Below are positions 33,400 to 43,229 of a stretch of 64,000 nucleotides of DNA, piece by piece. The notes below the pieces were generated by a model, which was not told the origin of the DNA, made no database searches, and saw only the letters and a list, made by a program, of their open reading frames with translations. The DNA comes from Notolepis coatsorum (taxonomy: Eukaryota; Chordata; Actinopteri; Aulopiformes; Paralepididae), in assembly GCA_963971535.1 (NCBI GenBank), contig OZ020586.1:71822134-71886133 (forward strand). Reading direction: 5' to 3'. Within the stretch, counting starts at the first letter, position 1. Every line of letters begins with the position of its first letter. A program made the position numbers and the translations under genes.

Positions 33400-33530
33400 G
33401 GGACCCTGATGTAAACAAGACAAACGTCTTTCTCTGGTCTGCATCGCCTTAACAATTGTGTGTATTGAGCCGTACTGTATTGTACCCATTCTGCAATCTG
33501 TTAAATAAAGTTTTCATTCATTCATTCAGC
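33400..33530 (+). repeat. retroelement 3' tail, copy 2, ending in (TCAT)n
   Basis: This is the same family as 31552-31680. It ends AATAAAGTTT followed by TCATTCATTCATTCA, a short tandem tail typical of a non-LTR insertion. Confidence 0.65.
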
Positions 33531-33888
33531 CGCCGCGCTCACTGGGGCTATTAATAGCGTCAATTAGTTGTTGTTGGTACTGCGCTGCGGATGTGAACGG
33601 GGCCGGAGGGGCTTTGGGAGGATGGGAAAGTTATTATTATTATTATTATTATAATAGTAATTGGCTATCATACGTGCCTAGCTAGCGTTAGCTAAAAGAG
33701 CCCTCGCAGTGAATTTATTATTATTATAGCTATCATACTGCAATATAAACTGAGTTTTATAGTAAAAAGAGCAGCTTTATTTTGGTCAAGATTGAAGGCT
33801 CTATATTGCAGGAAATTGCACATACAGGTGTTCATTAAATGTTAAAAAAAGGTAAAAAAAAAATAATACAAAAAAATCTTGCACCCCC

Positions 33889-35318
33889 TGTTGTGAAGGG
33901 CCAGATTAAACCGAATATATATATTTATTTATATATATATATTTAATTGTATTTGTATATTCTCTAATATTCCATGATATCCCTTGTATATTCCTTGTAC
34001 AATATGCATTGAATATCCATTCTAGCCTACTGAACATCCCATAATAGTCTCCATTCTACTATTGGTCGAGACCTTGGTGCCAGGCTGCCATACCCCTCAG
34101 ACCCAGTTCAAACGTACCGCTCCACATGTACGAACAAGTCCTAGTTCCGCGTAGGAATCTGACTACCGCACCACTAATGGGACTATTTGTTCATAGTGCG
34201 TATATATACTGCGCTACTAAAGTAGGACTTTCTTTTCAGTCCAGTTTCTTACCCTCCAATAGAGTCACAGACGTAAAGCCTCCCCGCGACGCCACGTGTG
34301 GGAGTAAGGCCAAGTTCGCCTACCATCGGTATTGAGACATCGTGTATATTAATATTTGAATAGTCATATTTGGCACTATATCGTCGAGTTGGACGTAGTC
34401 TATTAAGCTAATAATAGTCTGTTAATATATAGTGCTTCGTGCGGTGAGAATACTACCGTAGTCAGTACCCCATCGTTTCGGGCAGAGAACTGGCTGCTTA
34501 CCCAGGGTGGTTGACCCCATGTGAAGCTGCACCCGAGGAGCCCCAGAGCCGACGAGCGAGTGGACCTGTATACCGGATTATTCTACCGACGACAGCCCGC
34601 CTTCCCAGGCACGGATTATGCTTTGTATACTTTGATTATTCCATGGATAAAGACCCCCGACACTGCCGTGTGTTGGAACCCCCCCCCCTGGAGAGGACGC
34701 AAGGTGAGGAGACGCTCTGCAAGACGAGGTCGCTTCACGTCTCTCCCCCGTGGACCGGAGAGAGCCGGCCCACAAAGAGTCCACCTGCTTTCATCTGTGG
34801 TCCAAGGATCGCCGGCACATTGAACGGCACTACAGTGGGTTCACCTGGGATACCCTTGGCCGGACGAGGCAGCCGGATTCTACCCCCCCCCCCCTCCTAC
34901 TCCTGTCGGCTTACAAGCGACCGGATTAACCCCCTCTAGTGTATCTAGTATATAATCATTAAAGTATCATTGCTGTTATTCCTTAACTATTCCAGGTCGT
35001 ATATTTACCACCTGCGCCTTCAGAGATTGGACATTCTATATTGATATACCGACGAATACTCTTTGCCATAAAAGTGCATACTATTTCAATTCATAAATGT
35101 AATTAAGTGATTAAGTGCTTGTTCTACACACCATCGCTGTGTAGAAATAAAGACCTGTTTCGACTTCGTACATTTGTGTTGGATCCGTTTCATCTACGTG
35201 AGAGTGTTTATGATAATATATTTATGCCGTGTACTGGGTGGCCGAATATTAAGTACAAAGGTAGTGGTAGTAAGTATCATATCTAGTAATACAGTCAGGG
35301 AATTGTACCCCTCAGTTA
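33889..35318 (+). repeat. BEL/Pao 5' LTR (1,430 bp)
   Basis: It begins TGTTGTGAAGGGCCAG and ends CCCCTCAGTTA. It contains a (C)12 tract near 34885 and an AATAAAG near 35147. Bases 34401-34792 have no counterpart in the 3' LTR. Confidence 0.92.
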
Positions 35319-35322
35319 AAAT

Positions 35323-35339
35323 TGGTCCTTCGAGCCGGA
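35323..35339 (+). other. primer-binding site, tRNA-Tyr type
   Basis: TGGTCCTTCGAGCCGGA lies 4 bp after the LTR. It is the exact complement of the 3' end of eukaryotic tRNA-Tyr (TCCGGCTCGAAGGA plus CCA) as I remember it. The primer would start minus-strand DNA synthesis. Confidence 0.75.
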
Positions 35340-35388
35340 GGGTAATTAGTGTAATATTAATATAGTGTTATTAATATTGAAATGGCCT

Positions 35389-38300
35389 ATGATGAACACT
35401 CCACGAAACGATCCTCCTAACCAACGCCCGCAGCGCGAACGACGGCTCCCTCAGTACTTAGAGGCTTACGCTGTCAGTCAACAACCTAGTCTTCTACTAA
35501 CAGTAAACGCGGTAAAACTAGAAAGTAAAAGTATGTCTAACCCCAACGCCCAGACTACCCCGACCATAGAGGCCCCTACGGGCTCTAATGTAACTGACCA
35601 AGTTCACGGTGGGGACCAGTGGGAACCAGACATGACTTCACACCCCGCCAGCACTGAAGAAGTAGTCCCCGATGAGTCCCGGGAGGAATACAACGCTACC
35701 GAGAGAGAACTCGGCACGGAAGAAGACGGGGAGAGCACCGTGGAGATAGAGCTCCAAGGCTCCGCAAGGAGTACCCCGAGGGAAGGCTCCCCTATACAAC
35801 CGCCTTCTCCCAGCGAGGCAGAGAGGACCCTACAGCAGGCCTTCCTCATCAGCCTGAACGCCGCTGCTGAACGCGACCGACTGCAGATCCAGCAGCGAAG
35901 CGAACACGAGCAGATACGTCTAGAAATAAGACGCATTCAGATGGAAGAGAATGTGGCCCGAGAACGAGCCGGTGCTCAACGGGACGCAGCGCGCGACAGA
36001 CAGCAGTCGCAACTAATAGAACAGCTGATCAGACGGACAACACCCTCTCCCTCCGCCAGAGGCTCCAGGAACTCGTCTAGACACACCTCCAGGGCGGCAT
36101 CCCCTAGCCGAGTAAACAACCCTGAACTTGACCAACAGACGAGGTCTATACCCCCCACAGACCACCTCCCCCCACCGGTCCAAGCGAGACCTAGCAACCG
36201 GGAAGGAGCAGCATATCCTGTGGAGAGGCTAAACCAGAGACTACAAGCACTGGATGACCTAACTGAAGACGAAGAGGAAGAGGAGGAGAACCACGCCCGG
36301 CTAGATACATTCGGACGGAGCACCCCTGGCTCCAGAGAAGGAACCAGACGACTAAATGATGGAAGAAGATCGGTGACTGTGATGCACCAATCGGAGTCAG
36401 TACCGAGCAGCAGGAGCCACAGTACCCCCTCCAGAACGGAGAAGTGGAAGATAGTGTGCCCCTACTGTGAGAAAGAACACTGGCTAGCGCAATGTGACTC
36501 CTTCCCCAAGCTGAACGCGGAGGAAGCAGGTCAATGGATAAAGTCCAACAAGCGCTGTTTTCGCTGTGCGCGCTCACACATGGCAGCCGAATGCCGCTTA
36601 AAGAAAAGGTGCACCAAGTGCGATGGAGCCCATCTGGACATACTTCACGACAGTAACAGACGGCGCCCTTCACCTGCACCATCCAGCCGCAAAGCGAGCG
36701 TCATGTACATCGATCCCGCCAGCAGCAGTGGAGCCCGAGTACTCCTAAAAGTAGTGCGTGTGACACTAAGCTACCAGAATAAAGTCCTGGACACTTACGC
36801 CGTCCTCGATGACGGGTCAGAGAAGACCCTGCTGCTCGCCTCCGCTGCGGCCCAGCTAGGGCTGCGGGGAAGCGAAACCCAAATGACAATTCGGACAATA
36901 AGACGAGATTTGAAGACGATAAAGGGCGAGAATGTCTCATTCTCTATCGCAGCAAGCGGCCAGCCTGAGCGACGGTACCAGATTACAGACGCTTTCACCA
37001 GCCAAGAAATAGGACTGTCGCGGTACACATACCCCGTCGCCAAGCTGATGGAGAAATATGTACATCTGCGCAAGTTACCGATCCCGCTCATAGACAATGC
37101 TATGCCGACCCTGTTGATAGGCTCCGACCATGCAGACCTCATTGTCCCGATAGACCGGGTTCATACCGGACCCCGAGGCTGTCCTGCAGCAGTCGAGACC
37201 CGTTTGGGATGGACTCTCCAAGGCCCGCTCGCCAAATCTCTCAACCGAAGTACAGCCACTAGATGTCTCCACTCCCGAGTCACAGAGGGAGAAACCGCAC
37301 TCCTGCAACACGTAGAGCGGCTATGGACCTTGGAACAAATGCCCTTTAAGAACGGAAAGAAAGACATTCGCTCTAAAGATGACATTTACGCAATTCACCT
37401 CCTCGAGACAGGGACCAAGAGAGTCCCGGTCAACGGCGTGTTGAGATACGCCACGCCACTCCTGCGGCGAGAAGGAATGCCTACTTTCCACGCCAAGACA
37501 GACGCCACAGAACGGTACCTGCTGAACACGGAGCGGCGCTTAGCCAAGAACCCCGCCCAAGAGAGTGTATACCGCGCTGAGATTGAGAAGCTCATCACAG
37601 CGGGACACGTCACAAAGATGGACATTAAAGAGGCTGACCAGACCACTGAATCGTGGTACGTGCCCCACCACAAGGTCCATCACAACGGTAAAGACCGCAT
37701 AGTATTTAACTGCAGTTACCAGATCGGATCCCAAAATCTAAATAAAGAGTTACTGCCCGGTCCCACACTCGGCCCCTCCCTACTCGGCGTTCTACTCCGC
37801 TTCCGCCAGGGAAAGGTGGCCATCAGCGGGGACATTAAAGGAATGTTCCTGCAGGTGAGATTAGTAGAGGCGGACAAGCCCCTGTTACGGTTCCTATGGA
37901 GAGAGAAGCCAGGAGATGAGCACCCAGCCATCTACCAATGGGAAGTCCTCCCCTTCGGAACGACGTGCAGCCCCTGCTGTGCGACATTTGCACTACAGAA
38001 ACATGTAGCAGAGGACCCAGCAGCGGACGAAGAGGTCCGACACAGCGTAAAGAACAGCTTCTACGTAGACAACTGTCTACAAAGCCTTTCAACCCAGGAA
38101 GAAGCCGAGGCTCTCCTGATTAAACTCCGCGCCTCATTGATCAAAGGCGGCTTTGATCTCAGGCAGTGGGCCAGCAGCGATCCGCAAGTACTGCGCAGCC
38201 TCTCCTCCGAGGACAAGGCAGCCAGCAGCGAGACCTGGATGGCTACAATCCCGGGAGAAGCCCAGGAGATGACCCTGGGATTGGTGTGGCGATTCAAAAC

Positions 38301-39879
38301 AGATTCGCTTCACTACAGACACAAGCCCCTGACTACGGAGCAGGGAAGGCCGGCGGCGGCGCCGACCACCAGACGGAGTGTGTACACAACACTCGCCCGA
38401 CAATATGACCCGCTAGGATGTATTCTACCGTACACCACCAGGGCAAAAATGATTGTACGAGCATTGTGGGACAAGGACCAGGGCTGGGACGACCCCATTC
38501 CCGCACACCTTGCATCCACCTGGAGAGAGTGGGAGATGGAGCTCCACTCACTCCCAGGCGTTAATATGCGCCGAAGCTACTTCCCACCCACGGTGAGGCC
38601 AGAGACATGTAAAATGGACTTACACGTCTTCAGTGACGCCTCAGAGGTCGCATACGGATCAGTAGCCTACTTGCGGGCCCAAGACCAGGGGGGAGAGATC
38701 TACACAGCATTTGTCCTCGCCCGCTCGAGAATAGCCCCACGCAAGCAACAATCTATCCCACGTCTAGAGCTCTGCGCAGCCCTAGCCGGAGCGCACCTAG
38801 CCACGCTCATCCAACGTGAGCTCACCATACCGGTGTCTAGAACAATCCTGTGGTCAGATTCCACGACGGTACTCGCCTGGATCAAATCGGACTCATGCAA
38901 GTACAAAGTCTTCGTGGGAGTCAGAGTCACCGAGATTCAAGACTTAACCGAAGAGTTAACCGGAGAAACAGAGTGGCGCTACGTTGATACAAAACAGAAC
39001 CCAGCTGACGTCATCACCCGGGGGATGCCCCTGGATGACCTCACCCGTCGCAATGTCTACAGTGACGGCCCCGCATTCCTAAGACTCCCGGAAGGACAGT
39101 GGCCCATGCCTATCCCGAGGGAAGCAAGTCCAGAGGAGGTGGAAAATAAGAAGTCTGTGTTCTGTGGATTGAGCACCGTAGCCTCCACCGACCCTAACAT
39201 AGACGATTGCACGTCCATAGAGAGTGCACAACAAAGAACATTCCTGCGGTACCACCCGGAGTGCAAGTCCCCCGCTGATATGTCAGCAGCTAACTACGAG
39301 GAAGCAGAATTGCTTCTACTGCAGCGAGCCCAGAGAGACTCGTTCCCCGATGAATTGGCCTGTCTACAGGGAGGAAAGCCCGTCCCATCCGACAGCAGAT
39401 TAATTCACCTGGCCCCCGAGAGCGACGCTCATACCCTCATCAGAGTGGGTGGTCGCCTACGCAGAGACCCCAACACACTCCTGATGGGGCGGCTAGATCC
39501 TGCATTACCCCAGACAATGTACCGGCCTGAAGAAGCGAACGGCCGACGAATGTGGAGGTACAGCCAAGTATTAGCCGACAAGTTTTGGAACAGTTTCCTA
39601 CTGCACTACCTACCGTCTCTACAGACCCGCCAGAAGTGGGTAAAGGAGAGAGACAATTTGACAGAAGGAACAGTCGTCATGATTATTGATCAATCACTGC
39701 CCAGAGCTATGTGGCCGGCCGGCCGCGTAAGCAAAGTGATCACCGGTGCCGACGGCAAGGTCCGAGCAGCTGAAGTGCTCGTCCAGGGTCGCACTTACAC
39801 CCGTCCCGGGGCAAGGCTCATAGAACTGCCTCGACTCCCAGACACAATCGATGATGACCATGACCCTACAACCCTATGA
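35389..39879 (+). CDS. BEL/Pao gag-pol polyprotein lacking the integrase core
   Basis: The first in-frame ATG is at 35389 (an upstream GTG at 35365 is less likely), giving 1,496 residues without a stop. Gag comes first, with charged and coiled-coil stretches (LQIQQRSEHEQIRLEIRRIQ), then cysteine motifs from residue 357: CPYCEKEHWLAQC, CFRCARSHMAAEC and CTKCDGAHLDILH. A Pao-type aspartic protease follows (VLDDGSEKTLL, Asp474-Gly-Ser region). The reverse transcriptase has GDIKGMFLQVRL (Asp815), LPFGTTCSPCCATFAL and FYVDNCLQS (residues 891-899), where the usual DD is DN. RNase H shows HVFSDASEVAYGS (Asp1083) and LWSDSTTVLAWIKS. After RVGGRLRR (about residue 1358) the frame jumps to NTLLMGRLDPALPQ, a segment normally behind the integrase catalytic core. 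The zinc finger and DDE region, about 300 residues in the family, are therefore missing in frame. The C-terminal SH3-like tail is kept. Confidence 0.9.
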   Translation: MMNTPRNDPPNQRPQRERRLPQYLEAYAVSQQPSLLLTVNAVKLESKSMSNPNAQTTPTIEAPTGSNVTDQVHGGDQWEPDMTSHPASTEEVVPDESREEYNATERELGTEEDGESTVEIELQGSARSTPREGSPIQPPSPSEAERTLQQAFLISLNAAAERDRLQIQQRSEHEQIRLEIRRIQMEENVARERAGAQRDAARDRQQSQLIEQLIRRTTPSPSARGSRNSSRHTSRAASPSRVNNPELDQQTRSIPPTDHLPPPVQARPSNREGAAYPVERLNQRLQALDDLTEDEEEEEENHARLDTFGRSTPGSREGTRRLNDGRRSVTVMHQSESVPSSRSHSTPSRTEKWKIVCPYCEKEHWLAQCDSFPKLNAEEAGQWIKSNKRCFRCARSHMAAECRLKKRCTKCDGAHLDILHDSNRRRPSPAPSSRKASVMYIDPASSSGARVLLKVVRVTLSYQNKVLDTYAVLDDGSEKTLLLASAAAQLGLRGSETQMTIRTIRRDLKTIKGENVSFSIAASGQPERRYQITDAFTSQEIGLSRYTYPVAKLMEKYVHLRKLPIPLIDNAMPTLLIGSDHADLIVPIDRVHTGPRGCPAAVETRLGWTLQGPLAKSLNRSTATRCLHSRVTEGETALLQHVERLWTLEQMPFKNGKKDIRSKDDIYAIHLLETGTKRVPVNGVLRYATPLLRREGMPTFHAKTDATERYLLNTERRLAKNPAQESVYRAEIEKLITAGHVTKMDIKEADQTTESWYVPHHKVHHNGKDRIVFNCSYQIGSQNLNKELLPGPTLGPSLLGVLLRFRQGKVAISGDIKGMFLQVRLVEADKPLLRFLWREKPGDEHPAIYQWEVLPFGTTCSPCCATFALQKHVAEDPAADEEVRHSVKNSFYVDNCLQSLSTQEEAEALLIKLRASLIKGGFDLRQWASSDPQVLRSLSSEDKAASSETWMATIPGEAQEMTLGLVWRFKTDSLHYRHKPLTTEQGRPAAAPTTRRSVYTTLARQYDPLGCILPYTTRAKMIVRALWDKDQGWDDPIPAHLASTWREWEMELHSLPGVNMRRSYFPPTVRPETCKMDLHVFSDASEVAYGSVAYLRAQDQGGEIYTAFVLARSRIAPRKQQSIPRLELCAALAGAHLATLIQRELTIPVSRTILWSDSTTVLAWIKSDSCKYKVFVGVRVTEIQDLTEELTGETEWRYVDTKQNPADVITRGMPLDDLTRRNVYSDGPAFLRLPEGQWPMPIPREASPEEVENKKSVFCGLSTVASTDPNIDDCTSIESAQQRTFLRYHPECKSPADMSAANYEEAELLLLQRAQRDSFPDELACLQGGKPVPSDSRLIHLAPESDAHTLIRVGGRLRRDPNTLLMGRLDPALPQTMYRPEEANGRRMWRYSQVLADKFWNSFLLHYLPSLQTRQKWVKERDNLTEGTVVMIIDQSLPRAMWPAGRVSKVITGADGKVRAAEVLVQGRTYTRPGARLIELPRLPDTIDDDHDPTTL

Positions 39880-39969
39880 CTTTGTGAAGTTGACTGACCC
39901 CTACAGCAAACCCTTATGTGTAAATAGACAACGCGATTAATCTGTCTCTGTTTAACTGATTAGGTCTGG

Positions 39970-39988
39970 GACCTATTCAGGGGGTGGC
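39970..39988 (+). other. BEL/Pao polypurine tract
   Basis: CAGGGGGTGGC directly precedes the TG of the 3' LTR, the expected site for plus-strand DNA priming. Confidence 0.65.
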
Positions 39989-41026
39989 TGTTGTGAAGGG
40001 CCAGATTAAACCGAATATATATATTTATTTATATATATATATTTAATTGTATTTGTATATTCTCTAATATTCCATGATATCCCTTGTATATTCCTTGTAC
40101 AATATGCATTGAATATCCATTCTAGCCTACTGAACATCCCATAATAGTCTCCATTCTACTATTGGTCGAGACCTTGGTGCCAGGCTGCCATACCCCTCAG
40201 ACCCAGTTCAAACGTACCGCTCCACATGTACGAACAAGTCCTAGTTCCGCGTAGGAATCTGACTACCGCACCACTAATGGGACTATTTGTTCATAGTGCG
40301 TATATATACTGCGCTACTAAAGTAGGACTTTCTTTTCAGTCCAGTTTCTTACCCTCCAATAGAGTCACAGACGTAAAGCCTCCCCGCGACGCCACGTGTG
40401 GGAGTAAGGCCAAGTTCGCCTACCATCGGTATTGAGACATCGTGTATATTAATATTTGAATAGTCATATTTGGCACTATATCGTCGAGTTGGACGTAGTC
40501 ATCTGTGGTCCAAGGATCGCCGGCGCATTGAACGGCACTACAGTGGGTTCACCTGGGATACCCTTGGCCGGACGAGGCAGCCGGATTCTACCCCCCCCCC
40601 CCTCCTACTCCTGTCGGCTTACAAGCGACCGGATTAACCCCCTCTAGTGTATCTAGTATATAATCATTAAAGTATCATTGCTGTTATTCCTTAACTATTC
40701 CAGGTCGTATATTTACCACCTGCGCCTTCAGAGATTGGACATTCTATATTGATATACCGACGAATACTCTTTGCCATAAAAGTGCATACTATTTCAATTC
40801 ATAAATGTAATTAAGTGATTAAGTGCTTGTTCTACACACCATCGCTGTGTAGAAATAAAGACCTGTTTCGACTTCGTACATTTGTGTTGGATCCGTTTCA
40901 TCTACGTGAGAGTGTTTATGATAATATATTTATGCCGTGTACTGGGTGGCCGAATATTAAGTACAAAGGTAGTGGTAGTAAGTATCATATCTAGTAATAC
41001 AGTCAGGGAATTGTACCCCTCAGTTA
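39989..41026 (+). repeat. BEL/Pao 3' LTR (1,038 bp, internal deletion)
   Basis: It is collinear with the 5' LTR except that GGACGTAGTC (40500) joins directly to ATCTGTGGTCC (40501), removing the equivalent of 34401-34792. One substitution was noticed (GGCGCATTG against GGCACATTG). Confidence 0.93.
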
Positions 41027-41029
41027 CAC

Positions 41030-41940
41030 CCCCACTTTCAACTATAACTAGGCGGCCATGTCACTAGTGGTGCTGTTCAACCAATCACATGCACTGCTCA
41101 TCAGCCGAAATCATCTCCACTGCTCCCACATTGGTTGGGCTTTATGTGTGCGGAGAACCGATTGTGCGCTTGGTCGGTGCTTGTCAACTCATAAAGTTGG
41201 AAATGTCCAACTTTACCACCAGTAGGTTGCACTCAAACGGGCGTAAATACCAGTGGTAAACTCTGGGCAGGCTCGCAGACCCTTCACCGCTTGTGGCGCA
41301 AATGTATTTCATTATGAACACAGAGTATTATGAGACATCATCAGAAATGTTGACATGTTGGGATTCCTGAAAATCGCTCAAACCACCTGCATCAAGAAAG
41401 AAAGGTTCAATCGTCTGAATCTGCTGCCTTGTATCTGATTGGTCCTGACTTTATGATCACATCACACTAGTGCACCCAGAACGCGATCACCTCATATATT
41501 ACCATATTTGGTCACATAACATTTCCCATTGACGAGGACAGACTGAATGCACCATTAAGTGAGTTCCCCAGCATACGAGGAAACGTGGCCAAAAAACAGT
41601 ATGACCTGAGGCTACAGTCCCCTTCAAGATGACAGCAGAGTGAACACACTTCTCTAGATGCACTTTGGGAAGAAAACAACAAGAAAGCATGGAACCAGAC
41701 CCAGATTATAGTTTAGTCAATGAAACGTTTAGAAGTCTTTAGAAGAAGTCTATAATTGTCATGCAGATTAACACACACATGCAAGATAGGCGACCCCAGA
41801 GTCGTCCCTGAAATGTCTCTCTGCACTTTTCCCATCCCATCGTCCTCTTTCCCCCCAAGGGCAGCCGGGAGCAGACATGGGCTGCGTTAGTTATCTGTTC
41901 TGCATGTTTTTCCATTGGGTTTATCTTATTGAGAGGGGAA
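41030..41940. other. intron sequence without recognised features
   Basis: Nothing coding or repetitive that I can support apart from the BEL target flank at its left edge. Confidence 0.4.
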
Positions 41941-41944
41941 ACTG

Positions 41945-42065
41945 TAAGCACGGGGAGAACATGCAAACTCCCCACAGAAAGGCCCGGAAGATACCCCAAC
42001 TGGGTACCTGGCAACGCGGCAACCTGGTCCCCAAGCGGGAATCAAACCCAGGACCTTCTAGCTGT
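41945..42065 (+). repeat. dispersed repeat (GGAGAACATGCAAACTCC family)
   Basis: CACGGGGAGAACATGCAAAC, then AATCAAACCCAGGACCTTCT and AGCTGTGCTGCC are phrases of a very common fish and vertebrate interspersed repeat. Confidence 0.6.
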
Positions 42066-42760
42066 GCTGCCTGTTTACTTAACGACATGGTTGAAATAAT
42101 AACGGTCTGTCTCGGCGAAACGATAAACGGTGACATTAGGATGCTGATCCTAGTCTAGAATAAAGAACATCATCTTATATTCAATCTTGATACCAGTCTA
42201 GAATAAAGAACATCATCTTATATTCTTGATCCCAGTCTAGAATAAAGAACATCTTATATTCTTGATTCCAGTCTAGAATAAAGAACATCATCTTATATTC
42301 TTGATCCCAGTCTAGAATAAAGAACATCATCGTATATTCTTGATCCCAGTCTAGAATAAAGAACATCATCTTATATTCTTGATACCAGTCTAGAATAAAG
42401 AACATCATCTTATATTCTTGATCCCAGTCTAGAATAAAGAACATCATCTTATATTCTTGATCCCAGCCTGTTGTTGTTGTTGTTGTTTACATGACATGGT
42501 CTGGCGACACAATAAACGGTGATGTTATAACAACAACTTAAAGTTCAAGAACATTAAAGTTGAATAAGGACACATTTAACTTTAATACGGACATATTTAA
42601 GTGTAATGATAACATATTTAAGGTTAATAAGAAATGTATTAAGATAATCTTATATTCTTACTCCCAGCAGTATGTTGTTGTTGTTTACGACATGGTTGAA
42701 ATAATAACGGTCTGTCTCGGCGACACGATACACGGTGACGTTATAAAAACAACGTATTGT
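42064..42760 (+). repeat. three diverged copies of an ACGGTCTGTCTCGGCGA block
   Basis: ACATGGTTGAAATAATAACG with CGGTGACATT recurs at 42085, in shortened form at 42490 (CATGGTCTGGCGACAC), and at 42690. The copies bracket the 39-bp minisatellite, so the segment expanded by local duplication. Confidence 0.7.
42144..42470 (+). repeat. 39-bp minisatellite, about eight copies
   Basis: The unit is TTGATCCCAGTCTAGAATAA followed by AGAACATCATCTTATATTC, 39 bp. Because 39 is divisible by three, the minus strand has an 88-residue repetitive frame of no evident meaning. Confidence 0.9.
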
Positions 42761-42807
42761 CCAAGAACATATTTAACTTTAATGAGAACATATTTAAGTT
42801 TACAAAC

Positions 42808-42967
42808 CTGTTCTGATCTCAGGCTTCAGAGCATCCAGCAGTTGACGCTGACGGTCGATCTCTCCTTCATATTCTTCTATGGTTCTATCAAATACTCCAA
42901 ATATCTCTTCAACAGCTGCAGTCAGTCTCTCGTTGACTAACGATCTCAATATCTGTTTTCTAGACAT
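42808..42967 (-). CDS. C2H2 zinc-finger protein, first coding exon
   Basis: Read on the minus strand from ATG at 42967, this 160-bp exon encodes MSRKQILRSLVNERLTAAVE, continues through EIFGVFDRTIEEYEGEIDRQ and ends LLDALKPEIRT plus one base. This is the N-terminal module seen in front of many fish C2H2 proteins. It is helical, leucine- and glutamate-rich, and probably a coiled coil for dimerisation. The donor is ACAG|GTTTGT at 42807-42808. The split codon (G|AC, Asp54) joins exactly with the acceptor at 13549 and gives a 461-residue protein. The exon is too short to stand out as an ORF. The ATG context (AAA before ATG) is favourable. The pairing of the two exons is inferred from strand, phase and family architecture and would be proven by a transcript. 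Confidence 0.82.
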
Positions 42968-43225
42968 TTTAAAAGAGGCAACGTAGGATACATATAAGCT
43001 ACCGAAGCTAAACCGTTAGCAGTAGCTACAGTGGGTCTTTGTTCCTGTGTCGCGAGGCTATAAAAAATATTACAGACTAACGACGGGGCTGTGACGTCAA
43101 CCATTCTTCTTCTTCGTTGGTTTTTAGGGGCGGTTAGGGTCGAAACTGAAACTATCCACTTGCACAACCTAAAAGTAGGCACTTCCGGCTGACTTCCGGT
43201 TGCCAATGGTACTTCCTGTCCCATC
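42968..43225 (-). promoter_or_regulatory. presumed 5' UTR and promoter of the zinc-finger gene
   Basis: Upstream of the first ATG there are two direct ACTTCCGG motifs (43181-43188 and 43192-43199), which read CCGGAAGT on the minus strand and match the ETS consensus. ACTTCCTGTCC follows at 43209. CpGs cluster here and no TATA box is visible. This fits a TATA-less housekeeping-type promoter. Part of 43085-43140 (CAACCATTCTTCTTCTTCGT) resembles a dispersed repeat. Confidence 0.45.
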
Positions 43226-43229
43226 CAAA

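Larger units (their letters stand above)
33889..41026 (+). mobile_element. BEL/Pao LTR retrotransposon, young, integrase-deleted
   Basis: The element consists of a 5' LTR (33889-35318), a primer site, a single gag-pol ORF, a polypurine tract and a 3' LTR (39989-41026). It is flanked by CACCCCC on both sides (about 33882-33888 and 41027-41033), a 5-7-bp duplication depending on where the LTR edge is placed. Outside one 392-bp deletion I saw only one substitution between the LTRs, so the insertion is recent. Confidence 0.93.
13550..42807 (-). other. 29-kb intron of the zinc-finger gene
   Basis: The intron is bounded by GT (42807-42806) and AG (13551-13550) on the minus strand. It is mostly mobile and satellite DNA, annotated separately. 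Segments with no recognisable element are roughly 13566-14040, 20869-21760, 32341-33060 and 41030-41940. Confidence 0.75.

Noticed and set aside
34511..34939. 142-residue ORF in the 5' LTR
   Set aside because: It lies within the LTR and is mostly absent from the 3' LTR. It is LTR sequence, not a separate gene.
42181..42447. 88-residue minus-strand ORF with a 13-residue repeat (MMFFILDWDQEYK type)
   Set aside because: It is produced by the 39-bp minisatellite, whose period is divisible by three. There is no start context, splice site or family match.
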